Source: an uncultured Bacteroidales bacterium (GTDB taxonomy: Bacteria > Bacteroidota > Bacteroidia > Bacteroidales > WCHB1-69). From it: a stretch of 64,000 nucleotides of DNA. How positions within the stretch are numbered: position 1 is the first letter of the stretch; each line of letters starts with the position of its first letter. Shown piece after piece: positions 8,022 through 15,570 of the stretch. The notes under the pieces were generated by a model that saw only the letters and a program-made list of their open reading frames with translations, was not told where the DNA came from and made no database searches. Location: assembly GCA_900316305.1 (NCBI GenBank), contig ONCM01000004.1, forward strand, positions 1-64,000. Reading direction: 5' to 3'. A program made the position numbers and the translations under genes.

Positions 8022-8756
8022 CTATTCGTAATGTCTAATCCTCACATCGATGCCTTGTAACTGCGCAGGAATTCCGCTCACATCGGTTTGGCCGTAGTGA
8101 TAAGGAAACAACACCTTGGGCTTCACGATCTTGGCAGCACGAACCAGCTGCTCGGGAGTCATTGTGTAAGGCTGGTTGCAGGGCAGGAAGGCAATGTCAA
8201 TATCCTTAATGTTTTCCATTTCCGGTATGTCTTCCGTGTCACCGGCAATGTAGATGCGCAGTCCGTCGATGGTGAAGATGTAGCCGTTGTCGCGTCCTTT
8301 GGGGTGGAACTGCAGATGCCCCTCGGTGGTGTTGTAGGCGGGGACAGCCTCTACTGTGATGTCGTCGGCGAGTTGCAACTTGTCGCCGTTGGCCATCGTC
8401 GTGCCGCTGCCGTACATCTTGACACAACGCTGATTCATCACCAATTGCGTTTTCGCTGTGGAGAGCAGTCGGATCGAGGCCTCGTTGTAGTGGTCGAAAT
8501 GCTCGTGCGTGACGAGGATGATGTCGGCTTTGGGAAAGGTGGAATAGTCCACCGTCCTGTTCTGCAGTTTTGGGCACGGATCGATTTCAATTTCCCGTCC
8601 GTCGTATTCAATGCGGATGCTGGAGTGCATCAGCGCGTAGATCTTGACAGTTTTCCCGCTTTTGGTGGTGAAGACGTCGGTTTCGTAGTTTGCTTTTTGC
8701 CCGCAGGCGGAAAAAAGGCCGATGGTGGCCAGTATGCAAGTGATCATTTTCTTCAT
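8022..8756 (-). CDS. MBL-fold metallohydrolase lipoprotein
   Basis: 244 residues. The signal peptide ends in the lipobox FSAC (Cys18), so it is a lipoprotein in the cell envelope. The metallo-beta-lactamase fold is shown by THEHFDH (His84, His86, Asp88, His89), AGDTEDIPEM (metal-bridging Asp) and the C-terminal PYHYG histidine. The order and spacing fit the UlaG-like/beta-lactamase superfamily domain 2 group, which includes phosphodiesterases and lactonases. Its substrate is unknown. Single gene with its own -7 box. Confidence 0.88.
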   Translation of the reverse strand: MKKMITCILATIGLFSACGQKANYETDVFTTKSGKTVKIYALMHSSIRIEYDGREIEIDPCPKLQNRTVDYSTFPKADIILVTHEHFDHYNEASIRLLSTAKTQLVMNQRCVKMYGSGTTMANGDKLQLADDITVEAVPAYNTTEGHLQFHPKGRDNGYIFTIDGLRIYIAGDTEDIPEMENIKDIDIAFLPCNQPYTMTPEQLVRAAKIVKPKVLFPYHYGQTDVSGIPAQLQGIDVRIRHYE

Positions 8757-8785
8757 GACGATTCTGTACTATTGATTTTCAGCGG

Positions 8786-8793
8786 CAAAGATA
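8786..8793 (-). promoter_or_regulatory. -7 box (TATCTTTG) for the MBL lipoprotein
   Basis: On the - strand it reads TATCTTTGCCGC, about 30 bases before the ATG. Confidence 0.55.
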
Positions 8794-8884
8794 CATTTAA
8801 TTCCCGAAATATGTGTACAATAAAACACGAATAACAATGTCAATGTAATCATATGACCATTGTTATTTGTATATTTCATTGCTG

Positions 8885-10099
8885 CTAGAACCTCCAAATC
8901 TCTATCGGGTACTTGTCCTTGTGCTGCCAGACGACTTGGCCGCGGTGGTTGATGTAGCCGGACCGTCTGTCTTTCGGGTCGTTGCTCAGAATCACGTATG
9001 CGAGTCCACCGTAAAAATGGTCCGCGTCAACGTATTGCGGCGGAATGACCCACTCACCCTTTTTGTTGATATAACCCCATCTGTCTGTACTGTCAATGGT
9101 TTGGACAACTAGTGCCAGCCCGTCGGAGAAATGCATGGGATAGTATTCCGGCTCCAGCGTGAACACCACAGTCCCCGTTGAATCGATGAAGCCGTAATGG
9201 TCGCCGATCTTCACAGCGGCGAGCCCTTCATGGAATATTCCCACATCGTCGAATTGTTGCGCTGTCACGGTTTTCCCATCGTGGGTGGTCAGAGTCCATT
9301 TGCCCTCGCGCTTTGTCCATGCAAGATCACCTGAATATGCCTTGAACGCGGATTCGAATAACGGCGGCACAATCCACTGCCCGTCAATGTTGATGATTCC
9401 CCACAAGCTGTCCTTTTCTGCCAAAGCTGCGTTTTTGTTGAGGAAATCCGGCGGAGACTTGAATTGTGGTGTGAAAAGATATTCGCCGTTTGCATTGATG
9501 GCTCCCCATAATTCTTCCTCTCCATCGTTAAACATGCAGGTTCTTCCTTCCGCAATTCCGTCCTGAAATGGCCAGGCAAAGCAGAATTTCTCTTCCCAAA
9601 GGATTTTCCCACAAGTGTTTATGTATAGATTTTGAAATTTGTTTTGGAAATATCCCCTTACTACGGTAATGGTGTCAAGAAAATCATCCCCCTCTTCAAA
9701 ACGGGGCTCAATGGCCATGGTGCCGTCCTGCCGGATGTAGCCGATTTTGTCCTTGACGACGACCTTGGCAAGTCCATTGTGGAAATAACCGGCGTATTCG
9801 AACTGCGGGCGGACGACCCATTCGCCTTTTGTGTTGATGAAACCCCACTTCCGTCCCTTGGCTGCGGGAACAGGCTCGGACTTGAGATCAAAGTAAGGAA
9901 CTCCGATTTGGCTAAAGGTCGGCCGGCAGATGATGTTCCCTGTGGTGTCCATCAGTCCGTAACGCACGTGATTGCCGTATCCCGTCCAGAAATGATGCAC
10001 AGGCCCCTCATACACCGAATCCTTCTGTGCGTTCAGGTGTATGCATAAACTGCAGATTGCCAATGGTATGAGAAGTCGAAATGTTCGAAAGTTTATCAT
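8885..10099 (-). CDS. exported WG-repeat protein
   Basis: 404 residues from the ATG at 10099; a start 8 codons upstream would put a less typical n-region ahead of the signal peptide (MINFRTFRLLIPLAICSLC, cleavage after NAQ). The mature protein is a series of WG/KWGF repeats such as KWGFINTKGEWVVRPQFEYA, GYIRQDGTMAIEPRFEEG and HYGFIDSTGTVVFTLEPEY, each a pair of strands. This family is usually periplasmic or surface and of unknown function. No lipobox and no T9SS domain. A second, unrelated-in-detail WG protein lies at 12840. Confidence 0.85.
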   Translation of the reverse strand: MINFRTFRLLIPLAICSLCIHLNAQKDSVYEGPVHHFWTGYGNHVRYGLMDTTGNIICRPTFSQIGVPYFDLKSEPVPAAKGRKWGFINTKGEWVVRPQFEYAGYFHNGLAKVVVKDKIGYIRQDGTMAIEPRFEEGDDFLDTITVVRGYFQNKFQNLYINTCGKILWEEKFCFAWPFQDGIAEGRTCMFNDGEEELWGAINANGEYLFTPQFKSPPDFLNKNAALAEKDSLWGIINIDGQWIVPPLFESAFKAYSGDLAWTKREGKWTLTTHDGKTVTAQQFDDVGIFHEGLAAVKIGDHYGFIDSTGTVVFTLEPEYYPMHFSDGLALVVQTIDSTDRWGYINKKGEWVIPPQYVDADHFYGGLAYVILSNDPKDRRSGYINHRGQVVWQHKDKYPIEIWRF

Positions 10100-10120
10100 A
10101 ATGATTATGTATTTCGGTTG

Positions 10121-10128
10121 CAAAAGTA
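10121..10128 (-). promoter_or_regulatory. -7 box (TACTTTTG) for the WG-repeat gene
   Basis: On the - strand it reads TACTTTTGCAACC, about 22 bases before the chosen start. Confidence 0.55.
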
Positions 10129-10186
10129 GTCATTATTTTTATAAATGACGCAAAAATCCCGAAAGGTTACAGTTTGTTGAAAAAAA

Positions 10187-10222
10187 TATCTCCACGGATC
10201 ACTCGTATCTTTGCGTAGAAAA
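10187..10222. repeat. boundary repeat of toxin-antitoxin module, copy 1
   Basis: Contains ATCTCCACGGATCACTCGTA then TCTTTGCG. A near copy follows the second module (11952-11990) and a third stands alone at 15480-15514. In this copy TATCTTTG (10206-10213) looks like a functional -7 box pointing toward the 3' end of the toxin gene. Confidence 0.7.
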
Positions 10223-10230
10223 TCCCTTTC

Positions 10231-10539
10231 CTATTTCGTCACCATTTTTGAAGGAAGAATCCGGTCAACCATTACCGTGTCGTCCTCAATATGAAAAATA
10301 TAGACCCAACGTTTATTGTGTGACACCATGCGGCGGGCATGGGGATGATAACGGCGGATGTCAGCATAGGGGCTGGGAGGATATATGTCTGCCAAAATAG
10401 ATAAGGAAAGAACCTCATTTGTTATCATATCAATATAACGATTCGCCCCATCACGCGACATTACAGAGATGAGGAAACCGAACATATCTCTTAAATCGGA
10501 CTCTGCCGATTTGTCAATCCTGACCTTGTATGTCGTCAT
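10231..10539 (-). CDS. RelE/ParE-family toxin, module 1
   Basis: 102 residues. Opening TTYKVRIDKSAESDLRDMF and ending in HARRMVSHNKRWVYIFHIED then VMVDRILPSK, the usual final strands of ParE/RelE toxins. Closely similar to the toxin at 11992. Its start overlaps the antitoxin end by 26 bases. RelE-fold proteins either cut mRNA or poison gyrase; the sequence does not decide between these. Confidence 0.85.
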   Translation of the reverse strand: MTTYKVRIDKSAESDLRDMFGFLISVMSRDGANRYIDMITNEVLSLSILADIYPPSPYADIRRYHPHARRMVSHNKRWVYIFHIEDDTVMVDRILPSKMVTK

Positions 10540-10801
10540 AATAGGCGTTTACCATGTAACGAAGTTTCCCAAAATACTCGTCAACCGTCATGAGCTCTTT
10601 TTTTCCGAACTTCTCATCGGCTTCCGCTTTCAATCGCGCATAACAGGCATCGAATCCTTCTGGTTTTTCGTCGAAGGAATCGGGCATTAAGTTTGAAATG
10701 ACAGTATCGTTACTGATGGTGGCCGTTGGACCGTACGTGGCAACGGGTTCTTCCGCTTTGGGTAGAGGCTTTTCTTTAGATTTGTATTTTTTTGTCTTCA
10801 T
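10514..10801 (-). CDS. antitoxin of module 1
   Basis: 95 residues beginning MKTKKYKSKEKPLPKAEEP. The middle is poorly conserved between the two modules while the part from KPEGFDACYARLKAEADEKF to ELMTVDEYFGKL is nearly identical, so the latter probably binds the toxin. No classical DNA-binding motif is obvious. It is the upstream gene of the pair, with its own -7 box. Confidence 0.75.
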   Translation of the reverse strand: MKTKKYKSKEKPLPKAEEPVATYGPTATISNDTVISNLMPDSFDEKPEGFDACYARLKAEADEKFGKKELMTVDEYFGKLRYMVNAYYDDIQGQD

Positions 10802-10824
10802 TTCAATTTTAAATTTTTAGAGTG

Positions 10825-10832
10825 CAAAAATA
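10825..10832 (-). promoter_or_regulatory. -7 box (TATTTTTG) of toxin-antitoxin module 1
   Basis: On the - strand it reads GTATTTTTGCAC, about 24 bases before the antitoxin ATG. The same arrangement is found before module 2. Confidence 0.55.
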
Positions 10833-10923
10833 CAAAAATTTCGGAAATGGAAAAGACTTGCGACTTTTTTTCCACCTTAAAAAATATCTGCGGGAATCTG
10901 CGAGTCCTGCGGGAATAATTTTG

Positions 10924-10931
10924 TATTTTTG
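10924..10931 (+). promoter_or_regulatory. -7 box (TATTTTTG) before the TIGR04076 gene
   Basis: Reads TTGTATTTTTGCGACC, 21 bases before the ATG. Confidence 0.55.
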
Positions 10932-10951
10932 CGACCCTAAATAACCGCATA

Positions 10952-11257
10952 ATGAATATCAAGATCACAGCCATACGGAAGGCGGACTACCGCGATTTGC
11001 AGGCGCGGTTCGAGAACCCCATCGAGCACGCGTGCGACGTGCAGGAGGGGCAGACATGGATTTCGGTCAACGGCGCGCAGCCCGAGGGGATGTGCGACAG
11101 CGCGTGGGAGTCGATGCGGTGGTTCGTGCAGGAACTGGCCGCCGGCCGCGGCAACTTCTACGACGGCTGGATGAAAAACCCGCACTCCGCCATGATCAGC
11201 TGCAACGATGGGTTCCGACCGGTGAGCTTCTATGTTGAGTTAGCAGTTAGCAGTTAG
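10952..11257 (+). CDS. TIGR04076 family protein
   Basis: 101 residues. It matches the small TIGR04076 family by order: MNIKITAIRKADYRDL, then GQTWISVNGAQPEGMCDSAW, then CNDGFRPVSFYVE. The conserved Cys residues (CD.QEGQ, MCDSAW, SCNDG) suggest metal or redox chemistry, but the family has no established function. The last residues (ELAVSS) and the TAG stop are encoded by a TTAGCAG/TTAGTAG heptamer array, so the original C-terminus may have been replaced. It lies between two copies of a toxin-antitoxin module. Confidence 0.8.
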   Translation: MNIKITAIRKADYRDLQARFENPIEHACDVQEGQTWISVNGAQPEGMCDSAWESMRWFVQELAAGRGNFYDGWMKNPHSAMISCNDGFRPVSFYVELAVSS

Positions 11258-11333
11258 TAGTTAGCAGTTAGTAGTTAGTAGTTAGCAGTTAGCAGTTAGT
11301 AGTTAGCAGTTAGCAGTTAGCAGTTAGTAGTTG
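11240..11333. repeat. heptamer array (TTAGCAG/TTAGTAG)
   Basis: About 13 tandem 7-base units mixing TTAGCAG and TTAGTAG. It overlaps the end of the TIGR04076 gene. The same words occur at 21494-21581 in both orientations and at the end of murD. Confidence 0.9.
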
Positions 11334-11376
11334 GTCGGTGCTTTTGTAGGGTAGAACGTAAGAGGTGGCATTATTT

Positions 11377-11448
11377 AAAAACATAATTCCTTGAGTAGCC
11401 CCGGAGGGGCAAGAGCTCGGTAGCTCAGGGTAAGGCCGCAACCCTGGG
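11377..11448 (+). repeat. three-hairpin intergenic repeat, copy 1
   Basis: Three successive hairpins: GCCCC-GGA-GGGGC (11398-11410), GAGCT-CGGT-AGCTC (11413-11426) and CAGGGT with ACCCTG (11426-11446). A shorter copy lies at 20484-20530, and an inverted one (GCCCCTCCGGGGC then GGAATTATGTTTT) at 30717-30757. Confidence 0.75.
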
Positions 11449-11482
11449 ATTAATGGACAAATTAATAAACAAACATTAGACA

Positions 11483-11932
11483 ATGGACAGAATTCTGTTC
11501 CCGAAAAAGATAGCGATGACGGTGCTCCTGTCGTGCGCCCTGCTCCTGACCTCCTGCTATAGCGGCAGCAAGTTAGTGGGCGGCAGTGTCAAGGCCGTTT
11601 CGGACAGCATTTGGGCGTACAGCCTCCGACATCCCGGCGGCTTCACGATGGATGTCGCCACGATGACGGAGCCCGCGGAGGGCGTTGTCGTGGCATACGC
11701 CGCCACGCAGGGCTGCCACTCCCGCAAACAGCTCGGCAGGGTGGTGCGCCACGCGCTCCGCCACGATGGTTACGTGGGCGGCTGGCTCGACACCACCGAC
11801 AGCCTCTACTACTTCGACAGTTCCCGCCTCTTCCCCGAGGACTCCCTTGCCGCCGCCATCCGCTTCGGCATCGAGAACGGACAGATCGCGGTTTTCATCC
11901 TGTCGGAGGGGCGCGAGGTGCGGCTGAAATGA
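11483..11932 (+). CDS. small lipoprotein, unknown function
   Basis: 149 residues. Basic n-region, hydrophobic core and SPII lipobox LLTSC (Cys ~25), so envelope-anchored. The mature part has no family recognised. Features are GFTMDVATMTEPAEGVVVAY, a single HSRKQLGRVVRHALRHDGY helix, and a C-terminal AAAIRFGIENGQIAVFILSE. GC-rich, similar to housekeeping genes here. It lies alone between the three-hairpin repeat and toxin-antitoxin module 2. Confidence 0.7.
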   Translation: MDRILFPKKIAMTVLLSCALLLTSCYSGSKLVGGSVKAVSDSIWAYSLRHPGGFTMDVATMTEPAEGVVVAYAATQGCHSRKQLGRVVRHALRHDGYVGGWLDTTDSLYYFDSSRLFPEDSLAAAIRFGIENGQIAVFILSEGREVRLK

Positions 11933-11951
11933 TTCACCGGAAACATGGGTA

Positions 11952-11990
11952 ATCTCCGTGGATCACGCGTATCTGCACGGAAAATGCTTT
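11952..11990. repeat. boundary repeat of toxin-antitoxin module, copy 2
   Basis: Reads ATCTCCGTGGATCACGCGTA then TCTGCACG. The -7-like box of copy 1 is degraded here (TATCTGCA). Confidence 0.7.
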
Positions 11991-11991
11991 C

Positions 11992-12300
11992 CTATTTCGT
12001 CATCAATTTAGAGGGAAGAATTCGGTCAACTATCACTGTGTCGTCCTCGATGTGAAAGATATAGACCCAACGTTTGTTATGCGACACCATGCGGCGGGCA
12101 CGGGGATGATAACGGCGGATGTCCGCATAGTGGCTGGGAGGATACAAGTCTGCCAATATAGACAGGGAATTCACTTCGTTAATCATGTTTTGGTGATATT
12201 TCTGCGCACCCTCAATAGACATGACTTTGCGCAGAAAAAGGGCCAAGTTCATCATATCAGCATCTGCTGCGGCATTGATTTTGATGTTATATGTTTTCAT
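11992..12300 (-). CDS. RelE/ParE-family toxin, module 2
   Basis: 102 residues, paralog of the toxin at 10231. The C-terminal half is nearly identical (LSILADLYPPSHYADIRRYH and RRMVSHNKRWVYIFHIEDD) while the N-terminal 40 residues have diverged (NIKINAAADADMMNLALFLR). That split is what one expects if the N-terminal helices set antitoxin specificity. Overlaps its antitoxin by 14 bases. Confidence 0.85.
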   Translation of the reverse strand: MKTYNIKINAAADADMMNLALFLRKVMSIEGAQKYHQNMINEVNSLSILADLYPPSHYADIRRYHPRARRMVSHNKRWVYIFHIEDDTVIVDRILPSKLMTK

Positions 12301-12562
12301 AGAGCCCCTCCACGATGTACCAAAGTTTCCCGAAATACTCTTCCACTGTCATAAGCTCTTTGTTGCCGAATTTTTCATCGGCTTCCGCTTTCAACCGGGC
12401 ATAGCAGGCGTCAAACCCTTCCGGCTTGTCGCCCAAGGATTCAGATGACAGATTGGGAATGATAACATCGTTACTGTTGGCAGCCGTTGGACCGTAAGTG
12501 GCAACGGGCTCTTCCGCTTTGGGTAGAGGCTTTTCTTTGAATTTGTACTTTTTTGTCTTCAC
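12287..12562 (-). CDS. antitoxin of module 2
   Basis: 91 residues, paralog of the antitoxin at 10514, with the same N-terminus (MKTKKYKFKEKPLPKAEEPV) and the same KPEGFDACYARLKAEADEKF block. The C-terminal end, where it meets the toxin gene, differs (WYIVEGLYENI). Divergence is concentrated in the middle and the last residues, parallel to the divergence in the toxin's N-terminus. Confidence 0.75.
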   Translation of the reverse strand: MKTKKYKFKEKPLPKAEEPVATYGPTAANSNDVIIPNLSSESLGDKPEGFDACYARLKAEADEKFGNKELMTVEEYFGKLWYIVEGLYENI

Positions 12563-12585
12563 GTCAAGTTTAAATTTTTAGAGCG

Positions 12586-12593
12586 CAAAAATA
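12586..12593 (-). promoter_or_regulatory. -7 box (TATTTTTG) of toxin-antitoxin module 2
   Basis: On the - strand it reads GTATTTTTGCGC, the same position relative to the antitoxin as in module 1. Confidence 0.55.
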
Positions 12594-12737
12594 CAAAAAT
12601 TACGGAAATGACAAAGGCAGGCCACTTTTTTTGAGGCAATGGAAATTCCGTGCCGATCCGCGCGATACGTGGCGATAAAAAAATATCAACACCCTGCAAC
12701 CTTTTGGAATTTCTGCGTCATATCAATAAAATTATTG

Positions 12738-12745
12738 TAGTTTTG
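12738..12745 (+). promoter_or_regulatory. -7 box (TAGTTTTG) before the second WG-repeat gene
   Basis: Reads TTGTAGTTTTGCGGCGG, with about 95 bases of leader to the chosen ATG. An in-frame ATG at 12771 would add 23 residues ahead of a perfect signal peptide and is therefore unlikely. Confidence 0.5.
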
Positions 12746-12839
12746 CGGCGGTGTTTTCCTGTCGGGATGGTTGGCGGACTTCGCATCCGGCGGGAGCAAC
12801 GCGGAGAATCAATCATCAGAAGTCCCAAAAGTTGAAGAA

Positions 12840-14525
12840 ATGAAACGCTTTTTGTCGGTTTTGCTGGTGCTCGCACTCTTGCTGGGTGTGACCTCTTTCT
12901 CTGTCCGGGCACAGGATTACAGAGACCTTCCCCCGCGGCTGCTGGTGTGGCAGGACACTCTTTTCGGACTCATCGACGGCTCGGGGAAAACCGTGCTGCC
13001 ATGCGAGTACGAGGAACTTCTCACTTACAACGACATGGCCTATCCGGAAGGTTACATCATAGCGAAACGAAATGGACTTTGTGGCGTATTGGACTGGAAC
13101 GGGCGGCCGATACTCCCTTACCGCTATGACGCGAGACCGAAACCGATTGCCAACAGCGGGGGACTTTTCGTGGTCTGCGGAGATGATAGGTTCGGCGGGG
13201 TCGTCAACAGCAAAGGCGATACGGTGGTGCCCTTCCGCTATCTTAACCTTTCGGAGTTTGGATACTTCGACTTCGGCAAAACCGGCTCACCGCCGCTGCT
13301 CATTTACTCCGTAGAGAAAACTACCAATAATGGCGAAACCTCATCCAATCGCACGAAACGGAAGCAGATTCTGAGCGGTTTGTTGGACCTGAACGGTCGC
13401 GAGGTGCTGGCCCCGGTCTATAAGAACCTGTTTTGTGGTGACAATGCAATCATTGTTACGGACACGAATGATTACGAAGGGGTGATGGATTTCAAGGGGG
13501 AGTGGATCCGCCCAATCAGTCCATTGTACACATACGACAACTATTATGATGATTTTTATGTGTCAATCAAAGAGAGAAGAACCCGTCTTGAGGGCCTGAT
13601 ATCGGATGACGGCAATATAGTTTTGCCTATTGAGTATCAGGAGGTAAGGCCGTTGTATTCTACAAAAGGGTTGATTGAAGCGAAGGACCGCTCTGGGCTT
13701 TGGGGATTGATGGACACGCATTTCCGGGTGCTCATCCCTCATCGCTATACCGAGCTGAACGCGCTTGGCGAGTTGGGCGATTCCTATTATTTTTATGGTG
13801 TTATGCGGGATGGCCGAGTGGAAATCATCGATACGGCGGGACGTGTTGTTGCTATGGACACGACCATACATTTTGACAACGACAATCTCCCTTACTTATA
13901 CCCTTTGGTTTATGTCGATAGTGCATGGCGGTTGGTGGATCCTATGGGAAAGTTACTTCCGCAGCGTTACAGCGAGGCATCTAATTATTGGTCTTCCACG
14001 CTGATGAGTGTGGCCACGGATTCGCTGCACCACGGCATTGTCGATCTGTGGGGAAATGTGGTGGTGCCGTTGCGCTACGTGGAGGCCGATGCCGACGGTG
14101 ACGATGTCATCCTTGCCCGCTGTCCGTCGGGGAAGGTGGAGGTGTTTAACGGCAAGGGCCGGAAGCTGCTCTCCTGCTGGGGCGCCCATCGGGAGGAAAA
14201 TGTGCTGTATGTCGCCAACAAAAAGGGGATGTGGGCCATCGCGGACAGTCGGACGGGCAAGCGCCTGAGCCGCTACTACTACATTTGGTTGGGCGTCAAC
14301 TCCTCGTCAGCGGAAACATGTTGGGCCGTTTACGACACGAACAACCGGCTGGGCTATGTCAATGCGCGCGGCCGCGAGATCATCCCGTGCAGTCTTGACG
14401 AAGGACGTGCTCGTACTGTGTGGGAGGAGCAGATCTACATCTTCCACGATTGCACCTGCGGCGAGCTCATCTATGGCTTTAAGCTCCCAAACGGGAGAAG
14501 CAGCAGACCCAAGCGCGGCTGCTGA
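12840..14525 (+). CDS. exported WG-repeat protein, large
   Basis: 561 residues from the ATG at 12840, chosen because it begins a clear signal peptide (MKRFLSVLLVLALLLGVTSF, cleavage after VRAQ). The mature protein is built of WG-like beta repeats: LFGLIDGSGKTVLPCEYEEL, LCGVLDWNGRPILPYRYDA, FGGVVNSKGDTVVPFRY, LWGLMDTHFRVLIPHRY, HGIVDLWGNVVVPLRYVEA, and others. Function unknown; the family is usually envelope-located. No lipobox. Ends with a short, Ser/Arg-rich tail. Not closely similar to the WG protein at 8885. Confidence 0.85.
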   Translation: MKRFLSVLLVLALLLGVTSFSVRAQDYRDLPPRLLVWQDTLFGLIDGSGKTVLPCEYEELLTYNDMAYPEGYIIAKRNGLCGVLDWNGRPILPYRYDARPKPIANSGGLFVVCGDDRFGGVVNSKGDTVVPFRYLNLSEFGYFDFGKTGSPPLLIYSVEKTTNNGETSSNRTKRKQILSGLLDLNGREVLAPVYKNLFCGDNAIIVTDTNDYEGVMDFKGEWIRPISPLYTYDNYYDDFYVSIKERRTRLEGLISDDGNIVLPIEYQEVRPLYSTKGLIEAKDRSGLWGLMDTHFRVLIPHRYTELNALGELGDSYYFYGVMRDGRVEIIDTAGRVVAMDTTIHFDNDNLPYLYPLVYVDSAWRLVDPMGKLLPQRYSEASNYWSSTLMSVATDSLHHGIVDLWGNVVVPLRYVEADADGDDVILARCPSGKVEVFNGKGRKLLSCWGAHREENVLYVANKKGMWAIADSRTGKRLSRYYYIWLGVNSSSAETCWAVYDTNNRLGYVNARGREIIPCSLDEGRARTVWEEQIYIFHDCTCGELIYGFKLPNGRSSRPKRGC

Positions 14526-14575
14526 AATGACAAACAACACAATAAACTCCCAGCTTTTGCGTTTCTAAAAAAAAG

Positions 14576-14583
14576 TATTTTCG
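14576..14583 (+). promoter_or_regulatory. -7 box (TATTTTCG) before the TonB-domain gene
   Basis: Reads AAGTATTTTCGCACCCG, then a word repeat of ATTCATC/ATTCTAC leading directly to the ATG. Confidence 0.45.
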
Positions 14584-14591
14584 CACCCGAT

Positions 14592-14622
14592 ATTCATCAT
14601 TCATCATTCTACATTCTACATT
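14592..14622. repeat. word repeat (ATTCATC/ATTCTAC)
   Basis: Tandem 7-base units ATTCATC and ATTCTAC forming the entire 5' leader up to the start codon of the TonB-domain gene. Reverse-complement relatives occur at 2131-2166. Confidence 0.75.
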
Positions 14623-15480
14623 ATGAAAAAGGGCAAACGGACTTGCAAAATCCTGAAGGATGTGCGGCGGAAGATCGCACAAGAGAACGACATCCCGTTG
14701 GTGGAACGCGAATGCACCCACGAGGGAGACTGCCGGGGCACATGTCCCTATTGCGAATCGGAGGTGCGCTACTTGGAGCGGGAACTCTCCAAACGCCGGG
14801 CGCTCGGCAAGGCCGTCACTGTGGCGGGCATCGCTGTCTCCACCATGATGATGGGCGCGTGCCACAGTCCGAAAACGCCCGCACCAGCCGCCAGCAACGA
14901 GCCTGAGCCCACCGTGGAGGCAACCTCCCAGCAAGTTCAGGAAGCAGCAGACGGACAGGAAGTTCCGCCGCCTCCTGGGCAATCAGATCCGTATGAGGTG
15001 GACGGCATCGTGGAAGAAGTGGGGAAAATACCAGACCTCCCGGAAAATTCGTCTGGATCCACTCCGAATCGCTGTACACAGAAGCCTTTACAAGTGGCTG
15101 ATGCAGATGATTGGGAGGAGGGGGTAGTTGTGGTGGGGGAAATTGAAGACGATGTTTATTTCGATGAGTCGCCGATGATGTTCGTGGAGGAGATGCCTGA
15201 ATTTCCCGGAGGAATGGATTCCTTGCAAGCCTTTTTGGTAAGGGAGATCCAATATCCTCAGGTGGCGAAGGATAATGGCATCACAGGCACGGTCTTGGTT
15301 GAGTTCGTGGTGGAGAAAGACGGGAGTGTGACCAACGCCAAGGTAAAGATCCCGCTCTTCCCCGAATGCGACAAGGAAGCCGTGCGCGGCGTGATGTCAA
15401 TGCCGAAGTGGAAACCCGGCAGAAACATGGGGAAACCGGTGCGCTGCTGGTACCAGGTGCCTGTGACGTTTCGATTGTGA
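14623..15480 (+). CDS. energy transducer TonB-like protein with N-terminal cytosolic Cys cluster
   Basis: 285 residues. Residues 1-65 are cytosolic and contain CTHEGDCRGTCPYC, a compact four-Cys group (Cx5Cx3Cx2C) suited to zinc or an iron-sulfur cluster. A single membrane segment follows (AVTVAGIAVSTMMMGAC), then a long Pro/Glu-rich linker with PPPPG, and a C-terminal TonB domain (FPGGMDSLQAFLVREIQYP, then GTVLVEFVVEKDGSVTNAKV and PKWKPGRNMGKPV). TonB domains contact outer-membrane receptors. No exbB/exbD nearby. The Cys group is what makes it unusual and may couple the protein to a cytosolic signal. Confidence 0.82.
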   Translation: MKKGKRTCKILKDVRRKIAQENDIPLVERECTHEGDCRGTCPYCESEVRYLERELSKRRALGKAVTVAGIAVSTMMMGACHSPKTPAPAASNEPEPTVEATSQQVQEAADGQEVPPPPGQSDPYEVDGIVEEVGKIPDLPENSSGSTPNRCTQKPLQVADADDWEEGVVVVGEIEDDVYFDESPMMFVEEMPEFPGGMDSLQAFLVREIQYPQVAKDNGITGTVLVEFVVEKDGSVTNAKVKIPLFPECDKEAVRGVMSMPKWKPGRNMGKPVRCWYQVPVTFRL

Positions 15481-15514
15481 TCTCCGCGGATCACTCGTAT
15501 CTGCACGTATAAAA
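15480..15514. repeat. boundary repeat, solo copy 3
   Basis: Reads ATCTCCGCGGATCACTCGTA then TCTGCACG directly from the last base of the TonB gene's stop codon. There is no toxin-antitoxin module here, so it is either a remnant or an independent element. Confidence 0.6.
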
Positions 15515-15570
15515 CTGTTCCCTAATCCCTATACCCTTGAACATCGACCCTTGAACATTGACTCTTGACC

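Noticed and set aside
11240-11333. CRISPR array
   Set aside because: Units are 7 bases with no spacers, and no cas gene is present. It is a tandem heptamer array.
5657-12562. Prophage or integrative element carrying the toxin-antitoxin genes
   Set aside because: No integrase, structural phage gene, relaxase or attachment repeat was found. The modules lie among ordinary chromosomal genes.
8885-14525. The two WG-repeat genes as a recent duplication
   Set aside because: Repeat content and spacing differ throughout and there is no shared flanking DNA, so they are separate members of the same family.
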